Positions 23,034-33,053 of a stretch of DNA of 60,450 bases are shown in pieces; positions within the stretch are counted from its first letter, which is position 1, and each line of letters starts with the position of its first letter. Under the pieces are notes generated by a model. It was given only the letters and a program-made list of their open reading frames with translations. It was not told the origin of the DNA and did not search any database. The stretch is from GCA-002282575 sp964416645. GTDB taxonomy: Bacteria > Pseudomonadota > Gammaproteobacteria > Thiomicrospirales > Thiomicrospiraceae. The DNA lies in the NCBI GenBank assembly GCA_964416645.1, contig CAYQEZ010000004.1, positions 1 to 60,450 of the forward strand. The letters are read 5' to 3'. The position numbers and the translations under genes were made by a program.

Positions 23034-25818
23034 ATTGTTTCTCCAAATTGCTTTTTGCATTTTCCAGTTCGGTTAAACGCGCTTTTTCTTTTTCGACTAG
23101 CGCAGCTGGTGCTTTATCGACAAAGCCAGAATTGTTTAGCTTGCCAGATAGCTTTTCAATTTCTAAGCTTAATTTACCCATTTCTTTTTGCAAACGCACT
23201 TTTTCGGCTTCAAAATCAATTAATCCTGCCATCGGCAAGAAGAGTTTGAGATTGCCACCGACAACGGCAACCGCAGCTTGTGCTGGGTCTTCGTTGGCGG
23301 TTGTGATGTTTTCGACCTTAGCTAGGAAGCGCAAATAGGGCGCGAATTCATTTAAGCGTTGTTGGTCTTGTGCTGTGGCATCGACAGCAATCAGGCTAAT
23401 CGGTTTGCTGGGCGCGACATTCAGGTCGGCACGCAAACGACGCACGGCTAAAATGCTTTCTTGCAACCAAGCAATATTGCCCAAAGCAACAGAACAAATG
23501 CCCGCAGCGCGTGGTTGTGGATAGCTTTGTGTGCTGATGGTGTCGCCCGATTTACCCGCCAGTGGCGCGACTTTCTGCCAAATTTCTTCGGTAATGAAAG
23601 GCATAATCGGGTGAAGCAGACGAAGCGTTGCCTCCAATACACGCACCAAGGTTTTACGCGCGGCGCGTTTTTGTGCATTGCTGCTGTCTGGATTGTTGAG
23701 TACGGGTTTGGTCAGTTCTAAATACCAGTCGCAGTAATCCGACCAGAAGAAGTCGTAGACCTGTTGCGACAACAAGTCGAGACGATACTGCTCAAAGTGA
23801 CGAATGACTTCGCTTTCGGTTTGTTGTAAGCGAGAAATGATCCACTTATCCGCCTGGCTGTAATCGCACGGCAAAGTGGCATCTAAGCCTGTATCCTGAC
23901 CTTCGGTGTTCATTAACACATAGCGGGTGGCGTTCCACAGCTTATTACAGAAATTGCGGTAGCCTTCGCAGCGTTTTTGGTCGAAACGAATGTCGCGGCC
24001 GTTGCTGGCTAATGAAGCAAAGGTAAAGCGTAGCGCATCGGTGCCATAAGCAGGGATGCCACCTTCAAATTCTTTGCGAGTTTTAGCATCGATTTTCTTC
24101 GCCATCTCGGGCTGCATTAAGCCAGTGGTGCGTTTGGCAACCAAGTCTTCAAGCGTAATGCCATCAATCAGGTCAATCGGGTCGAGCACATTACCTTTCG
24201 ACTTAGACATTTTTTGTCCTTCAGCATCGCGCACCAGCCCATGTACATACACGGTTTTGAAAGGTACATCTTCGGCAAAATACAAGCCGAACATTACCAT
24301 GCGCGCAACCCAGAAGAAAATGATGTCAAAACCAGTCACCAGCGTACTGGTTGGGTAGAAGTCTTTCAGTTCTGCGGTTTGGTTTGGCCAGCCGAGCGTG
24401 CTGAATGGCCAGAGTGCCGACGAGAACCAAGTATCGAGTACGTCGGTGTCTTGATGTAATGCCAAGTGAGCAGGCAAGTTGTATTTGCTACGCGCTTCGT
24501 CTTCCGAGCGGGCAACGTAAACGCTGCCGTTGTCGTCGTACCATGCGGGGATGCGGTGTCCCCACCAAATTTGACGCGAAATACACCAGTCTTGAATGTT
24601 GTTTAGCCACTGATTGTAAGTATTCGACCAGTTATCGGGTACAAACTTAACACGACCGTCGGCAACGCAAGCGAGAGCTGGGTCGGTAATGGCGGCTTTA
24701 CCGCCTTTGCGACCATCGGCTTGGGTGTCGCGAGTCAGATCAACGAACCATTGATCGGTGAGCATTGGCTCAATCACTGACTGAGTACGGTCGCCACGCG
24801 GTACCATCAGCGTATGGGGTTTGATTTCGACCAATAATCCCAAGGCATCCAGGTCGGCAACCACACGTTTACGTGCCTCGAAACGATCTAGCCCACGGTA
24901 GGCTTCTGGCGCATTGTCGTTAATGTGCGCAGTGGGGGTTAAAATGGTAATCATGGGAAGTGCATGACGCTGACCAATGGCATAGTCATTAAAGTCGTGC
25001 GCGGGGGTGATTTTGACGCAACCCGTACCGAAAGCAGGGTCAACGTAGCTATCGCTAATGATCGGGATTTCACGACCGACTAAGGGCAAGGTGATGGTTT
25101 TACCAATAAAGCTGGCGTAGCGTTCATCGTCGGGACTGACCGCCACTGCCGTATCGCCCAACATGGTTTCGGGACGCGTCGTAGCAACGACCAAGCTGCC
25201 AGAGCCATCGGTGAGTGGGTAGCGGAAGTGCCACATGCTGCCTTGCTCTTCTTCACTGATCACTTCTAGGTCAGACACGGCGGTTTGCAACACGGGATCC
25301 CAGTTGACCAAACGCTTGCCTCGATAGATTAAGCCATCATCGAACAGACGCACGAAAACTTCTTTTACGGCATCGTTCAGACCATCATCCATGGTAAAAC
25401 GCTCACGCGACCAGTCACAGCTGGCACCCAAACGACGCATTTGACGTGTAATGGTGCCACCTGATTCGGCTTTCCATTCCCATACTTTTTCTAAAAAGTC
25501 GTCGCGACCTAAATCATGACGGCTGACCCCTTGAGCGGCTAAACGACGTTCGACCACCATTTGCGTCGCGATACCCGCATGGTCTGTACCAGGTTGCCAC
25601 AGGGTGCGCTTGCCCGACATGCGCTGGTAGCGAATCAAGGAGTCCATAATGGTGTCTTGAAAGGCGTGTCCCATGTGCAAACTGCCCGTCACATTGGGCG
25701 GCGGCAACATCACGCAATAGGTGTCATCACCCGTACTGGCAGGTTTGAAATGTCCGTTGTTTTCCCAAATGGCGTACCATTTGCCTTCGATGCTAGAGGG
25801 GTCGTATGTTTTATCCAT
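23020..25818 (-). CDS. valS: Valyl-tRNA synthetase
   Basis: Class I aminoacyl-tRNA synthetase charging tRNA-Val. The 932-residue length is typical. Signatures are PPPNVTGSLHMGH (HMGH at 48-51) and KMSKSKG (about 536-542). The editing domain lies between them (TTRPETMLGDTAVAV), an anticodon-binding region follows, and a C-terminal coiled-coil arm rich in Lys/Glu closes the protein. It is encoded apart from holC and pepA by a short gap and is followed by the SH3 gene in overlap. Confidence 0.97.
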   Translation of the reverse strand: MDKTYDPSSIEGKWYAIWENNGHFKPASTGDDTYCVMLPPPNVTGSLHMGHAFQDTIMDSLIRYQRMSGKRTLWQPGTDHAGIATQMVVERRLAAQGVSRHDLGRDDFLEKVWEWKAESGGTITRQMRRLGASCDWSRERFTMDDGLNDAVKEVFVRLFDDGLIYRGKRLVNWDPVLQTAVSDLEVISEEEQGSMWHFRYPLTDGSGSLVVATTRPETMLGDTAVAVSPDDERYASFIGKTITLPLVGREIPIISDSYVDPAFGTGCVKITPAHDFNDYAIGQRHALPMITILTPTAHINDNAPEAYRGLDRFEARKRVVADLDALGLLVEIKPHTLMVPRGDRTQSVIEPMLTDQWFVDLTRDTQADGRKGGKAAITDPALACVADGRVKFVPDNWSNTYNQWLNNIQDWCISRQIWWGHRIPAWYDDNGSVYVARSEDEARSKYNLPAHLALHQDTDVLDTWFSSALWPFSTLGWPNQTAELKDFYPTSTLVTGFDIIFFWVARMVMFGLYFAEDVPFKTVYVHGLVRDAEGQKMSKSKGNVLDPIDLIDGITLEDLVAKRTTGLMQPEMAKKIDAKTRKEFEGGIPAYGTDALRFTFASLASNGRDIRFDQKRCEGYRNFCNKLWNATRYVLMNTEGQDTGLDATLPCDYSQADKWIISRLQQTESEVIRHFEQYRLDLLSQQVYDFFWSDYCDWYLELTKPVLNNPDSSNAQKRAARKTLVRVLEATLRLLHPIMPFITEEIWQKVAPLAGKSGDTISTQSYPQPRAAGICSVALGNIAWLQESILAVRRLRADLNVAPSKPISLIAVDATAQDQQRLNEFAPYLRFLAKVENITTANEDPAQAAVAVVGGNLKLFLPMAGLIDFEAEKVRLQKEMGKLSLEIEKLSGKLNNSGFVDKAPAALVEKEKARLTELENAKSNLEKQYAAL

Positions 25819-25887
25819 GAAAAGCGCGTCGTGTTATAACAAAATTCTTGTAATTATAACACGAAGGTTTTCACTCGCAGAGATTGA

Positions 25888-26298
25888 TTAAACGATGGGT
25901 TTGAGTTCGGGCGTTAGCCCTTGCTGTTGATAGTGTCGCCAACGATTGCGACTGGCTGCTCGACTGTCAGGATTAATGATTTCAACAATACGCTGGTAAC
26001 CTGTAACGCTCAGCAGTTCATCGGTTAGGTTAAGCAGAATATCACCTTGGGCGGGAAGCTCACCTGTCACCAGTTGAATCGGGGTCGGACAAGCAAAATT
26101 GACGCTATGGGCAACAAAACTGGTCGGCGAGGTGTCCGACCAGAGTTTGTCATCCAGCAGTTCCGCTTGTTGTGCCGATTCACACAGAATCAGCGCAGGG
26201 CGTTGTCGTTTGATTGCCATTTCAGCGAAGCGGCAGATGAATTGATGGCGCGTGGCTTCGCTGGCATCGGCGAGCAAATAAAACCAAACTTCACTCAT
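25888..26298 (-). CDS. holC: DNA polymerase III chi subunit
   Basis: A 136-residue clamp-loader accessory subunit that links the loader (through psi) to single-strand-binding protein. Family features are the opening VWFYLLADASEATRHQFICR, a middle VLCESAQQAELLDDKLW-like helix and PTPIQLVTG with a final GYQRIVEI strand. Its ATG overlaps the pepA stop by four bases, the classic pepA-holC-valS order. The end is normal (about 140 residues expected). Confidence 0.92.
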   Translation of the reverse strand: MSEVWFYLLADASEATRHQFICRFAEMAIKRQRPALILCESAQQAELLDDKLWSDTSPTSFVAHSVNFACPTPIQLVTGELPAQGDILLNLTDELLSVTGYQRIVEIINPDSRAASRNRWRHYQQQGLTPELKPIV

Positions 26299-27788
26299 GC
26301 CGAGGCTTGCGCTTGATTCACCAAATACTGCACGATGAGCGGTACAGGACGACCGCTAGCGCCTTTCTTCGCACCCGATACCCAAGCCGTGCCAGCAATG
26401 TCTAAATGCGCCCAAGGGGTGTCATTTTCGATAAAGCGTTTGAGGAAGCAGGCAGCGGTAATCGTTCCCGCTTCGCGTCCACCGATGTTACCCATGTCGG
26501 CAAAGTTAGACTTTAATTGTTCATCGTATTCATCGAACAATGGTAAGCGCCAAGCGCGATCGTAGCTTTGTTCGCTTGCTTGCAGTAAGTCGTTAGCGAG
26601 GGCATCATTATTACCCATTAAGCCGCTGGTATGGTTGCCTAGTGCAATGATACAAGCGCCTGTTAGGGTTGCCATATCAATAATTTGTTTGGGTTGGAAT
26701 TCACGTTGCGTCCAGGTCAAGGCATCACACAGAATCAGGCGACCTTCAGCATCGGTGTTCAAAATTTCAATGGTTTGCCCGCTCATACTGGTTACCACAT
26801 CGCCTGGTCGAGCTGCATTACCAGCAGGCATGTTTTCGACCGAAGGAATAACACCAACGACGTTAATCGGGAGTTTCAATTCCGCAATAGCTTGCATCAC
26901 ACCGACCACCGTAGCCGCGCCACACATATCGAACTTCATTTCATCCATGCCCGCACCTGGTTTTAGGCTGATGCCACCGGTATCAAAGGTCACGCCTTTA
27001 CCAACAAGGGCAATGGGTGCGCCTTTGCCACCTTTGTATTCAAGGGCAATCATGCGTGGTGCTGTCGTTGAACCTTGTGCAACGGCAAGTAGGCTACCCA
27101 TGCCCAATTTTTCCATGTCGGCACGTTTTAAAATGGTGCATTTGAGTCCGTGCTTTTTGGCCATTGCTTTAGCGTGATCGGCTAAGGCTTCTGGGTGCAG
27201 TAAATTGGGGGGGAGGTTGCCCAGTGTGCGTGTCGTTGCCATGCCCAGTGCGGTGAGCTGACCTTGAGCCATGGCGGTTTGGGCTTCGACTTCAGATAGA
27301 CTGCCTGAAGCCAAGGTTAAACGGGACAAAACGGGGGCTGGGTCTTTAGCTGCTTTGCCACGGCTTTCATCGTTATAACGATAAAGGCTGTTCTGAAAAA
27401 CGAGGCTGGCATGCACCAAGGCTTGTTGAGCGTCAATGTCGACTAATTCAGCTTGTGTTAAGGTGCAGTGTACATCGGTATGTTTACTGGAATTGACCGC
27501 TTGAGCTGCCGATTCAAGCACTTCACGGTAGTAACGAAGCGTTAGGGGTTTGTCACCCACACCAACCAAAAGTAAATTAGGCTCTTTGGCATTAACGCGG
27601 GCAACAAACTGCGTGTTACCTTTTTTGCCACTAATAATACCATCGCTAATGGCTTGGCTCAGTTGACCTTTGCGCAACTTATCTTGCTGTTTAAATTCGG
27701 CGCTTTGTTCGATACCACTACTCACTGTCATAACCAGTAATTGTTGTGCAGTGGCATTTTGACTTAATTCGATGCTCAGTTTATTCAT
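26295..27788 (-). CDS. pepA: Leucyl aminopeptidase (PepA)
   Basis: Cytosolic M17 metallo-aminopeptidase that removes N-terminal residues; PepA also binds DNA in Xer recombination in E. coli. The 497-residue protein carries GKGVTFDTGGISLKPG (about 262-277) and NTDAEGRLIL (about 343-352), the metal- and bicarbonate-binding signatures. It is the first gene of pepA-holC and is divergent from lptFG, as in many gammaproteobacteria, leaving about 98 bases for two promoters. Confidence 0.96.
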   Translation of the reverse strand: MNKLSIELSQNATAQQLLVMTVSSGIEQSAEFKQQDKLRKGQLSQAISDGIISGKKGNTQFVARVNAKEPNLLLVGVGDKPLTLRYYREVLESAAQAVNSSKHTDVHCTLTQAELVDIDAQQALVHASLVFQNSLYRYNDESRGKAAKDPAPVLSRLTLASGSLSEVEAQTAMAQGQLTALGMATTRTLGNLPPNLLHPEALADHAKAMAKKHGLKCTILKRADMEKLGMGSLLAVAQGSTTAPRMIALEYKGGKGAPIALVGKGVTFDTGGISLKPGAGMDEMKFDMCGAATVVGVMQAIAELKLPINVVGVIPSVENMPAGNAARPGDVVTSMSGQTIEILNTDAEGRLILCDALTWTQREFQPKQIIDMATLTGACIIALGNHTSGLMGNNDALANDLLQASEQSYDRAWRLPLFDEYDEQLKSNFADMGNIGGREAGTITAACFLKRFIENDTPWAHLDIAGTAWVSGAKKGASGRPVPLIVQYLVNQAQASA

Positions 27789-27886
27789 TTCATTAGTGTC
27801 CTTGACTGTTTTTACTTACAATACTCAATTTGTGTCTAATGCACAAGCACTGGCACTGAACATTAATTAAGTGAAGTTATCCCCCC

Positions 27887-28966
27887 ATGCGTTTATTAAC
27901 CGCTTATATCAGTCGAGAAATGACCCTATCCTTCGTGGCGGTGTTGGGCGTATTGCTATTGGTCATCATGGGCGGTGAGGTTGCTCGTTTGCTAACTGAA
28001 GCTTTAGAAGGCCGATTGAGTCCCGATTTGGTATTGCAATTGGTGTTGCTGAAAATCCCGATGGCGATGGAAATTTTATTGCCTTTGTCGGTGCTCTTAG
28101 CCGTGATGTTAACTTTTGGTCGTCTTTATCACGATCGAGAAATGGAAGTCTTGGCAGCCAGCGGCATTGCGCCACGCTATTTTGTTCGTTTGGTCATGCT
28201 GCTGGCGTTAATCGCCGCCTTAATGGCAGGCTTCTTTTCCTTGTTTGGCGCCTCTTGGTCGATGCAACAGGAACGCAGTATTTTGGCTGAAGGTCAGTTG
28301 CGCACGCACATTAAATCACTGGTCGGTGGGCGTTTTACGCCCTTACCCTCATCGCAAGGGGTCTTTTATGCTGAAACAGTGAGTGCTAAAGGCGAGTTAA
28401 CGGATATTTTCATTCAATTGCGCACCCCAGAAAAGCTCGATCAATTGTTGTTGGCACCACGCGGTTATTTTGAGCAACAACAAGGGCGCACACAGCTTAT
28501 TTTGCTCAATGGTCAGGTGATGAGTGGTTTGCTGGGTCAAGAAGAATTGATGAGTCAACGTTTTGAGCGTATGACCGTTTGGTTACCTGATTGGCAGGTA
28601 ACCTTGTCGGCATTAGATATTGAAGCCATGGATACGTTGACGCTATGGCAAAAGCGCGATGAACCCCGCGCTATGGCGCATTTGCAGTGGCGTTTTTTTG
28701 TCATGGCTAGTGTATTGGTGCTGGCTTTTGTTGGTTGGCGTTTAGCGAGAGTGGGACCACGTAAAGGGCGTTACTCGCGTATGGCGTTAGGCTTGGCTTT
28801 TTATTTGCTCTTTATGCAGGTAGCGATTGCCTTGCGTTCACAAATTCAGGGCGGAGGTCTGCCGATGTTTCCAGGGATGCTGATGATGCTCGTTTTCCCA
28901 TTATTAGTGGTGATGCCTATTGTGCATTGGTGGTGGTTGTTTAAACGTCGGTTGATGGGAAAATAG
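27887..28966 (+). CDS. lptF: LPS export permease LptF
   Basis: Inner-membrane permease of the LptB2FG transporter that extracts LPS and passes it to LptC. The 359-residue protein has three N-terminal helices, a periplasmic beta-jellyroll (about 130-255) and three C-terminal helices (YjgP/YjgQ family). MEVLAASGIAP is the coupling-helix region that contacts the ATPase LptB. It starts at ATG 27887 with no clear ribosome site. lptG follows four bases after it. Confidence 0.94.
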   Translation: MRLLTAYISREMTLSFVAVLGVLLLVIMGGEVARLLTEALEGRLSPDLVLQLVLLKIPMAMEILLPLSVLLAVMLTFGRLYHDREMEVLAASGIAPRYFVRLVMLLALIAALMAGFFSLFGASWSMQQERSILAEGQLRTHIKSLVGGRFTPLPSSQGVFYAETVSAKGELTDIFIQLRTPEKLDQLLLAPRGYFEQQQGRTQLILLNGQVMSGLLGQEELMSQRFERMTVWLPDWQVTLSALDIEAMDTLTLWQKRDEPRAMAHLQWRFFVMASVLVLAFVGWRLARVGPRKGRYSRMALGLAFYLLFMQVAIALRSQIQGGGLPMFPGMLMMLVFPLLVVMPIVHWWWLFKRRLMGK

Positions 28967-28970
28967 CCTT

Positions 28971-30077
28971 ATGTGGTTCGGTAAAATAGAACGTTATTTA
29001 GCGCAGTCCGTTGTTTGGCCGGTGTTAGCTGCTATGTTATTACTCACCGCTTTGCTGGGTTTTTCAGAGTTATTGTCCCAACTAGGGCGTTTGTCAGAAA
29101 ATTATCCACTCACTAAAGCCTTGTTGTTTGCGTTGCTAAAAATGCCCGCTTACGCCTATGAAGTCTTTCCCATGGCTTTGTTGATTGGTGTGTTAGCCGG
29201 TATGGGGCAGTTAGCCGCGCAGAGTGAACTGACCATTATTCGTGCTAGTGGTTGGTCGCCTTCACGGATTCTGCTCGCCTTGGCTAAAGGATTATTACTG
29301 ATTTGGTTAATGATGCTATTGGTGGGTGAAAGTTTAGCGCCTTGGGCAGAAAAAACAGCGCTGCAATTGCGTTTAGTGAATGGGGCGCAGCATTTATCCT
29401 TAGCGGGTGAAACGGGCTTTTGGACTAAAGATCAGCGGCGTTACATCACAGCACAAACAGTGGTGAAGCAAGACCAGCTGGCAGGTGTGATTATTTATGA
29501 ATTGGATGTGGCGAGAGAGAGCTATCATGTGATTCAAGCGCAAAGTGCGCATTTCGATGCCGAAAATCGTCAGTGGACATTACAACAAGTGCGTGAACAA
29601 TGGATCGCGACCGAAAGCATTGAGGGGACTTTTCCGTTTGTTGGCTTGTCTTGGCATCAAACACAACAAGAAATCTTGCCTATGAGTCTGCCTTTTGAAC
29701 CCATGGCATTGTCTCTGATGGCACAGGATAAAAAAAACTGGTCTTGGATTGAGCTGCGTTCACAAATCGATAGTATGAAAGCCAGTGGATTACAGACTCA
29801 GACGTTAGAGCTGGCTTTGTGGCGTAAGTTTGCCCATCCTATTTCATTACTGGCCATGCTGGCGCTGGCACTTACCTTATTGCTCAGCGCGGGGCGCAGC
29901 GCCAGTATGGGAGGGCGCGTATTATTGGGTATTGTTATTGGATTGGTGTTCTTTTTACTGAATCGTGTCGTTGGTGACATGGTGGCTTTGGCTAATTTGC
30001 CGGCTGTAATCAGTGCCTTCTTGTTGCCAACGACAATTTTATTGGTCAGTTTAATGCTACTGGCACGGATGCGTTAG
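28971..30077 (+). CDS. lptG: LPS export permease LptG
   Basis: Partner of LptF in the LPS exporter, with the same six-helix and periplasmic-jellyroll build in 368 residues. SELTIIRASGWSPSRILL (about 84-101) is the coupling helix and corresponds to the AASGIAP part of LptF. The gene is translationally linked to lptF (four-base gap) and ends 24 bases before a palindromic element that separates it from the convergent trkH. Confidence 0.94.
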   Translation: MWFGKIERYLAQSVVWPVLAAMLLLTALLGFSELLSQLGRLSENYPLTKALLFALLKMPAYAYEVFPMALLIGVLAGMGQLAAQSELTIIRASGWSPSRILLALAKGLLLIWLMMLLVGESLAPWAEKTALQLRLVNGAQHLSLAGETGFWTKDQRRYITAQTVVKQDQLAGVIIYELDVARESYHVIQAQSAHFDAENRQWTLQQVREQWIATESIEGTFPFVGLSWHQTQQEILPMSLPFEPMALSLMAQDKKNWSWIELRSQIDSMKASGLQTQTLELALWRKFAHPISLLAMLALALTLLLSAGRSASMGGRVLLGIVIGLVFFLLNRVVGDMVALANLPAVISAFLLPTTILLVSLMLLARMR

Positions 30078-30100
30078 GGAATAACTAAAAAATGAAAATA

Positions 30101-30162
30101 GGAAGTCTGAATAAGCAATGGCGCTTTAGCGCTACGAAGTAAAGCCATTATTCAGAGTACCC
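30101..30162. repeat. Short palindromic element, copy B
   Basis: The outer arms GTCTGAATAA and TTATTCAGAG, with inner CAATGGC/GCCATT and a GCGCTTTAGCGC core, form a long imperfect hairpin between convergent lptG and trkH. The right end, CCC, is followed directly by TTA (30163-30165), the trkH stop codon. The left flank is ATA, one base off a TTA duplication. Confidence 0.7.
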
Positions 30163-31617
30163 TTAGCCTCGCCAAAAAGCGCGTGTAAATAAAACCAGCA
30201 GAGTAAACAACTCCAAGCGTCCGAGTAGCATGGCAAGGGTGCCTATCCAAGTTGCCGAGTCCGATAAGGTGGCAAATCCACCGCTAACACTACCACCTAA
30301 CCCAACTCCCATATTGTTTAAGGTACCAGCTGTGGTGGCAAAAGCACTAAAAAAGTCTAGCCCCGTTGCCATAAACAGTAGGGTAATAAAAGCTGCGGTG
30401 AAAATATATAGCACGAAAAATGCCCACACCGCACTAATAACGCCGTCTGAAACAGTTTGAGCGCCCAGTTTAATCGGTACAACTGAATTCGGATGAACCA
30501 AGCGGTAAAGCTCGCGCATACCCTGTTTCCACAACAACAAAATACGTACCACTTTGATGCCACCAGCAGTTGAACCTGCAGAGCCACCAATAAAGCTGAG
30601 CATAATTAGTAGCACTGGAACGAAAGTGGGCCAAATCGAAAGATCTGTTGTCGTTAATCCTGTGGTGGTCATAATGCTGATCATGTTAAAAAAACCGTGC
30701 AAAAACGATAATTCTAATGATTCATAAACTTGATGATACCAGAGTGATGAGCCAATAATCAGTGTTGATAGGCTTACGATTAGCAGGTACATACGCACTT
30801 CAGGGTTGCGCCAATAGTGGGTCAGCCCCATGCTACGCCATGCGGTAAAGTGTAGGGTAAAGTTAATGCCACCAAGTAAAATGAAAATGCCCGCAACAAA
30901 AACCAAATAAGAAGAGTCATAATATGCCATGCTGGCATCGTGTGGAGCAAATCCGCCCAAAGACATCACAGAAAAAGCATAGCCAATGGCATCAAATAAG
31001 CTCATACCCCCTAGCCAAAAGGCACTAATGCAAGCCAAGGTTAACGAGACATAGACGATCCATAATCCACGCGCTGTTTCGGCAATGCGTGGCGCCATTT
31101 TATCGTTTTTAGAAGGTCCAGACATTTCGGTTTTATAAAGTTGCATACCACCAACCCCTAACATGGGCAGGATGGCGACTGCTAGAACCACAATACCAAG
31201 TCCACCTAGCCAGTTAAGCTGCTGGCGATAATATAAAATGCCATGTGGGAGCTGATCTAAGCCAGTAATGACAGAAGCGCCTGTTGAGGTCAGACCACTG
31301 GTAGCTTCAAAAACGGCATCGGTAAAAGAAAGTTGTAGTTCAGGTGTAAGTTGAAAAGGGGTGCTCGCCACCAAAGAAAGTACGACCCAGAACATGGCGG
31401 AGATAAAAAAACCATCACGAATACGCATTTCACTGCGATTATGTCTTGCGGGATACCAAAGTAACAAACCAACACTTAAATTGAGCAGCAATGGAAAGAA
31501 AAAGTTAGTCCAACGATTTTCTTGATAAATCAAGTCAACCATAATAGGCGGTAACAGAGTGACACTAAACACCATGAGCAAAAAGCCCAGAATGCGTTGA
31601 ATAACTTTTAAATCCAT
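30163..31617 (-). CDS. trkH: Potassium uptake membrane subunit TrkH
   Basis: A 484-residue potassium-translocating channel subunit. It has four pore repeats; selectivity-loop stretches include EATSGLTSTGASV, VMSLGGFAPHD, ITTTGLTTTDLS and ATTAGTLNNMGVG. It needs the cytoplasmic gating ring TrkA, encoded 50 bases upstream on the same strand. The first residues form a normal first helix from ATG 31617. Its stop codon abuts a palindromic repeat element. Confidence 0.95.
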   Translation of the reverse strand: MDLKVIQRILGFLLMVFSVTLLPPIMVDLIYQENRWTNFFFPLLLNLSVGLLLWYPARHNRSEMRIRDGFFISAMFWVVLSLVASTPFQLTPELQLSFTDAVFEATSGLTSTGASVITGLDQLPHGILYYRQQLNWLGGLGIVVLAVAILPMLGVGGMQLYKTEMSGPSKNDKMAPRIAETARGLWIVYVSLTLACISAFWLGGMSLFDAIGYAFSVMSLGGFAPHDASMAYYDSSYLVFVAGIFILLGGINFTLHFTAWRSMGLTHYWRNPEVRMYLLIVSLSTLIIGSSLWYHQVYESLELSFLHGFFNMISIMTTTGLTTTDLSIWPTFVPVLLIMLSFIGGSAGSTAGGIKVVRILLLWKQGMRELYRLVHPNSVVPIKLGAQTVSDGVISAVWAFFVLYIFTAAFITLLFMATGLDFFSAFATTAGTLNNMGVGLGGSVSGGFATLSDSATWIGTLAMLLGRLELFTLLVLFTRAFWRG

Positions 31618-31667
31618 GTTCGAAAACGGCCTTTATTTTGTTTATCGAATACCAGTGCTATCGAAGG

Positions 31668-33053
31668 TCAAGTTAATTTCTTGGGGGTAACCAATTTTTC
31701 GATCGCGAGCACTTGCTCACTGTCAGCAACAAAAAGCACCACATGATCACCCGATTCGATGATGGTATCATGGTGTGCCATGAGTACTTGTTCTTCGCGT
31801 ACAATCGCTCCGACGAGCGTTGCTCGCGGCCACTGAATTTGCTCTACCGCTTTGCCTACCACGTTGGACGTGTTTTCACTGCCATGAATGACCACTTCAA
31901 TAGCTTCGGCAGCGCCACGACGTAGTGTGTGTACCACCGCAGTACTGCCTTGGCGCACCTTGGCGAGTAAGCTCGAAACGGTGATTTGGTCGGCAGAAAT
32001 GGCAATATCAATCTTGTCATCTTGAATCATGTTGACATAGTCACTGTTATTGACCAGTGTCATGATTTTACGAGCGCCGAGTTGTTTTGCGAACATGGAA
32101 GAAAGAATATTGGCTTCGTCATGATTGGTCACACCAATAAATAAGTCGGTATGGTCAATGCTTTCTTCTAGCAATAAATCACGATCCATCGCATCACCAT
32201 GTAGCACAATGGCATCACTTAACTCTTCGGCAATTTCGCGGCAACGTCCCAAGTTGTGCTCTAACAATTTGACTTGAAAATCTTTTTCAAGTGCTTTTGC
32301 TAAACGTAGTCCAACGTTGCCGCCTCCAGCAATAAAAATTTTACGGTAAGGTAAATCCTGACGTTGAAGTTTGCGCATAATGCCAATGATGGCATCGGCT
32401 TGTGCTAAGAAAAAGACTTCATCGCCTTCAATGAATATGGTATCACCATCTGGCGCAATGGCTGAGTTGTTACGATAAATAGCAACAATGCGGATTTCTT
32501 GTTGTTGAGATAATTTGGCGGTAACATCACGAATGCTTTGTCCCAGCATAGGACCAGTAGAGCGGACACGAAGGCCTACTAGTCGTAACTTACCCTCAGC
32601 AAAGTCAAGCACTTGTAACGAGCCAGGGTAGCGAATCAATTGCTCAATATAACGAGTGACCAGTACTTCTGGGCTAATAATGGTGTTAATCGCCATGGCG
32701 TCAGCAGAAAAGTCCACATCGAAGAGTTCAGGGTGGGTAATGTATTCACTGCGACGAATGCGGGCAATTTTGTCGGGAATTTTAAATAAAATTTTAGCAA
32801 TTTGGCATGCCAACAAATTAACTTCATCACTGGGTGTGACGGCAATGAGCATGTCAGCATCTTCGGCACCTGCTTGCTCCAATATGGAAGGATAAGCGGC
32901 ATGTCCAACAACCGTGCGCACATCAATATGGTCTTGCAATTTCTGCAATCGCTGTGTGTCGGTATCAACAATGGTGATGTTGTTATTTTCTTTTGCTAGA
33001 AATTGCGCTAGAGCAGAGCCAACTTGTCCAGCACCAAGAATGATGATATTCAT
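31668..33053 (-). CDS. trkA: Trk potassium system gating protein TrkA
   Basis: A 461-residue cytoplasmic ring protein that gates TrkH in response to NAD(H)/ATP. It has two Rossmann RCK_N domains (GAGQVGSALAQFLA at 7-20 and AGGGNVGLRLAKAL in the second half), each followed by a TrkA_C domain. Its ATG overlaps the ntrX stop by four bases, so potassium uptake is in one transcript with the NtrYX two-component system. Confidence 0.95.
   Translation of the reverse strand: MNIIILGAGQVGSALAQFLAKENNNITIVDTDTQRLQKLQDHIDVRTVVGHAAYPSILEQAGAEDADMLIAVTPSDEVNLLACQIAKILFKIPDKIARIRRSEYITHPELFDVDFSADAMAINTIISPEVLVTRYIEQLIRYPGSLQVLDFAEGKLRLVGLRVRSTGPMLGQSIRDVTAKLSQQQEIRIVAIYRNNSAIAPDGDTIFIEGDEVFFLAQADAIIGIMRKLQRQDLPYRKIFIAGGGNVGLRLAKALEKDFQVKLLEHNLGRCREIAEELSDAIVLHGDAMDRDLLLEESIDHTDLFIGVTNHDEANILSSMFAKQLGARKIMTLVNNSDYVNMIQDDKIDIAISADQITVSSLLAKVRQGSTAVVHTLRRGAAEAIEVVIHGSENTSNVVGKAVEQIQWPRATLVGAIVREEQVLMAHHDTIIESGDHVVLFVADSEQVLAIEKLVTPKKLT

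Noticed and set aside
26635..27177. 180-codon plus-strand frame opposite pepA
   Set aside because: It is an antisense shadow of a well-conserved gene, low in normal domain features and without a ribosome site.
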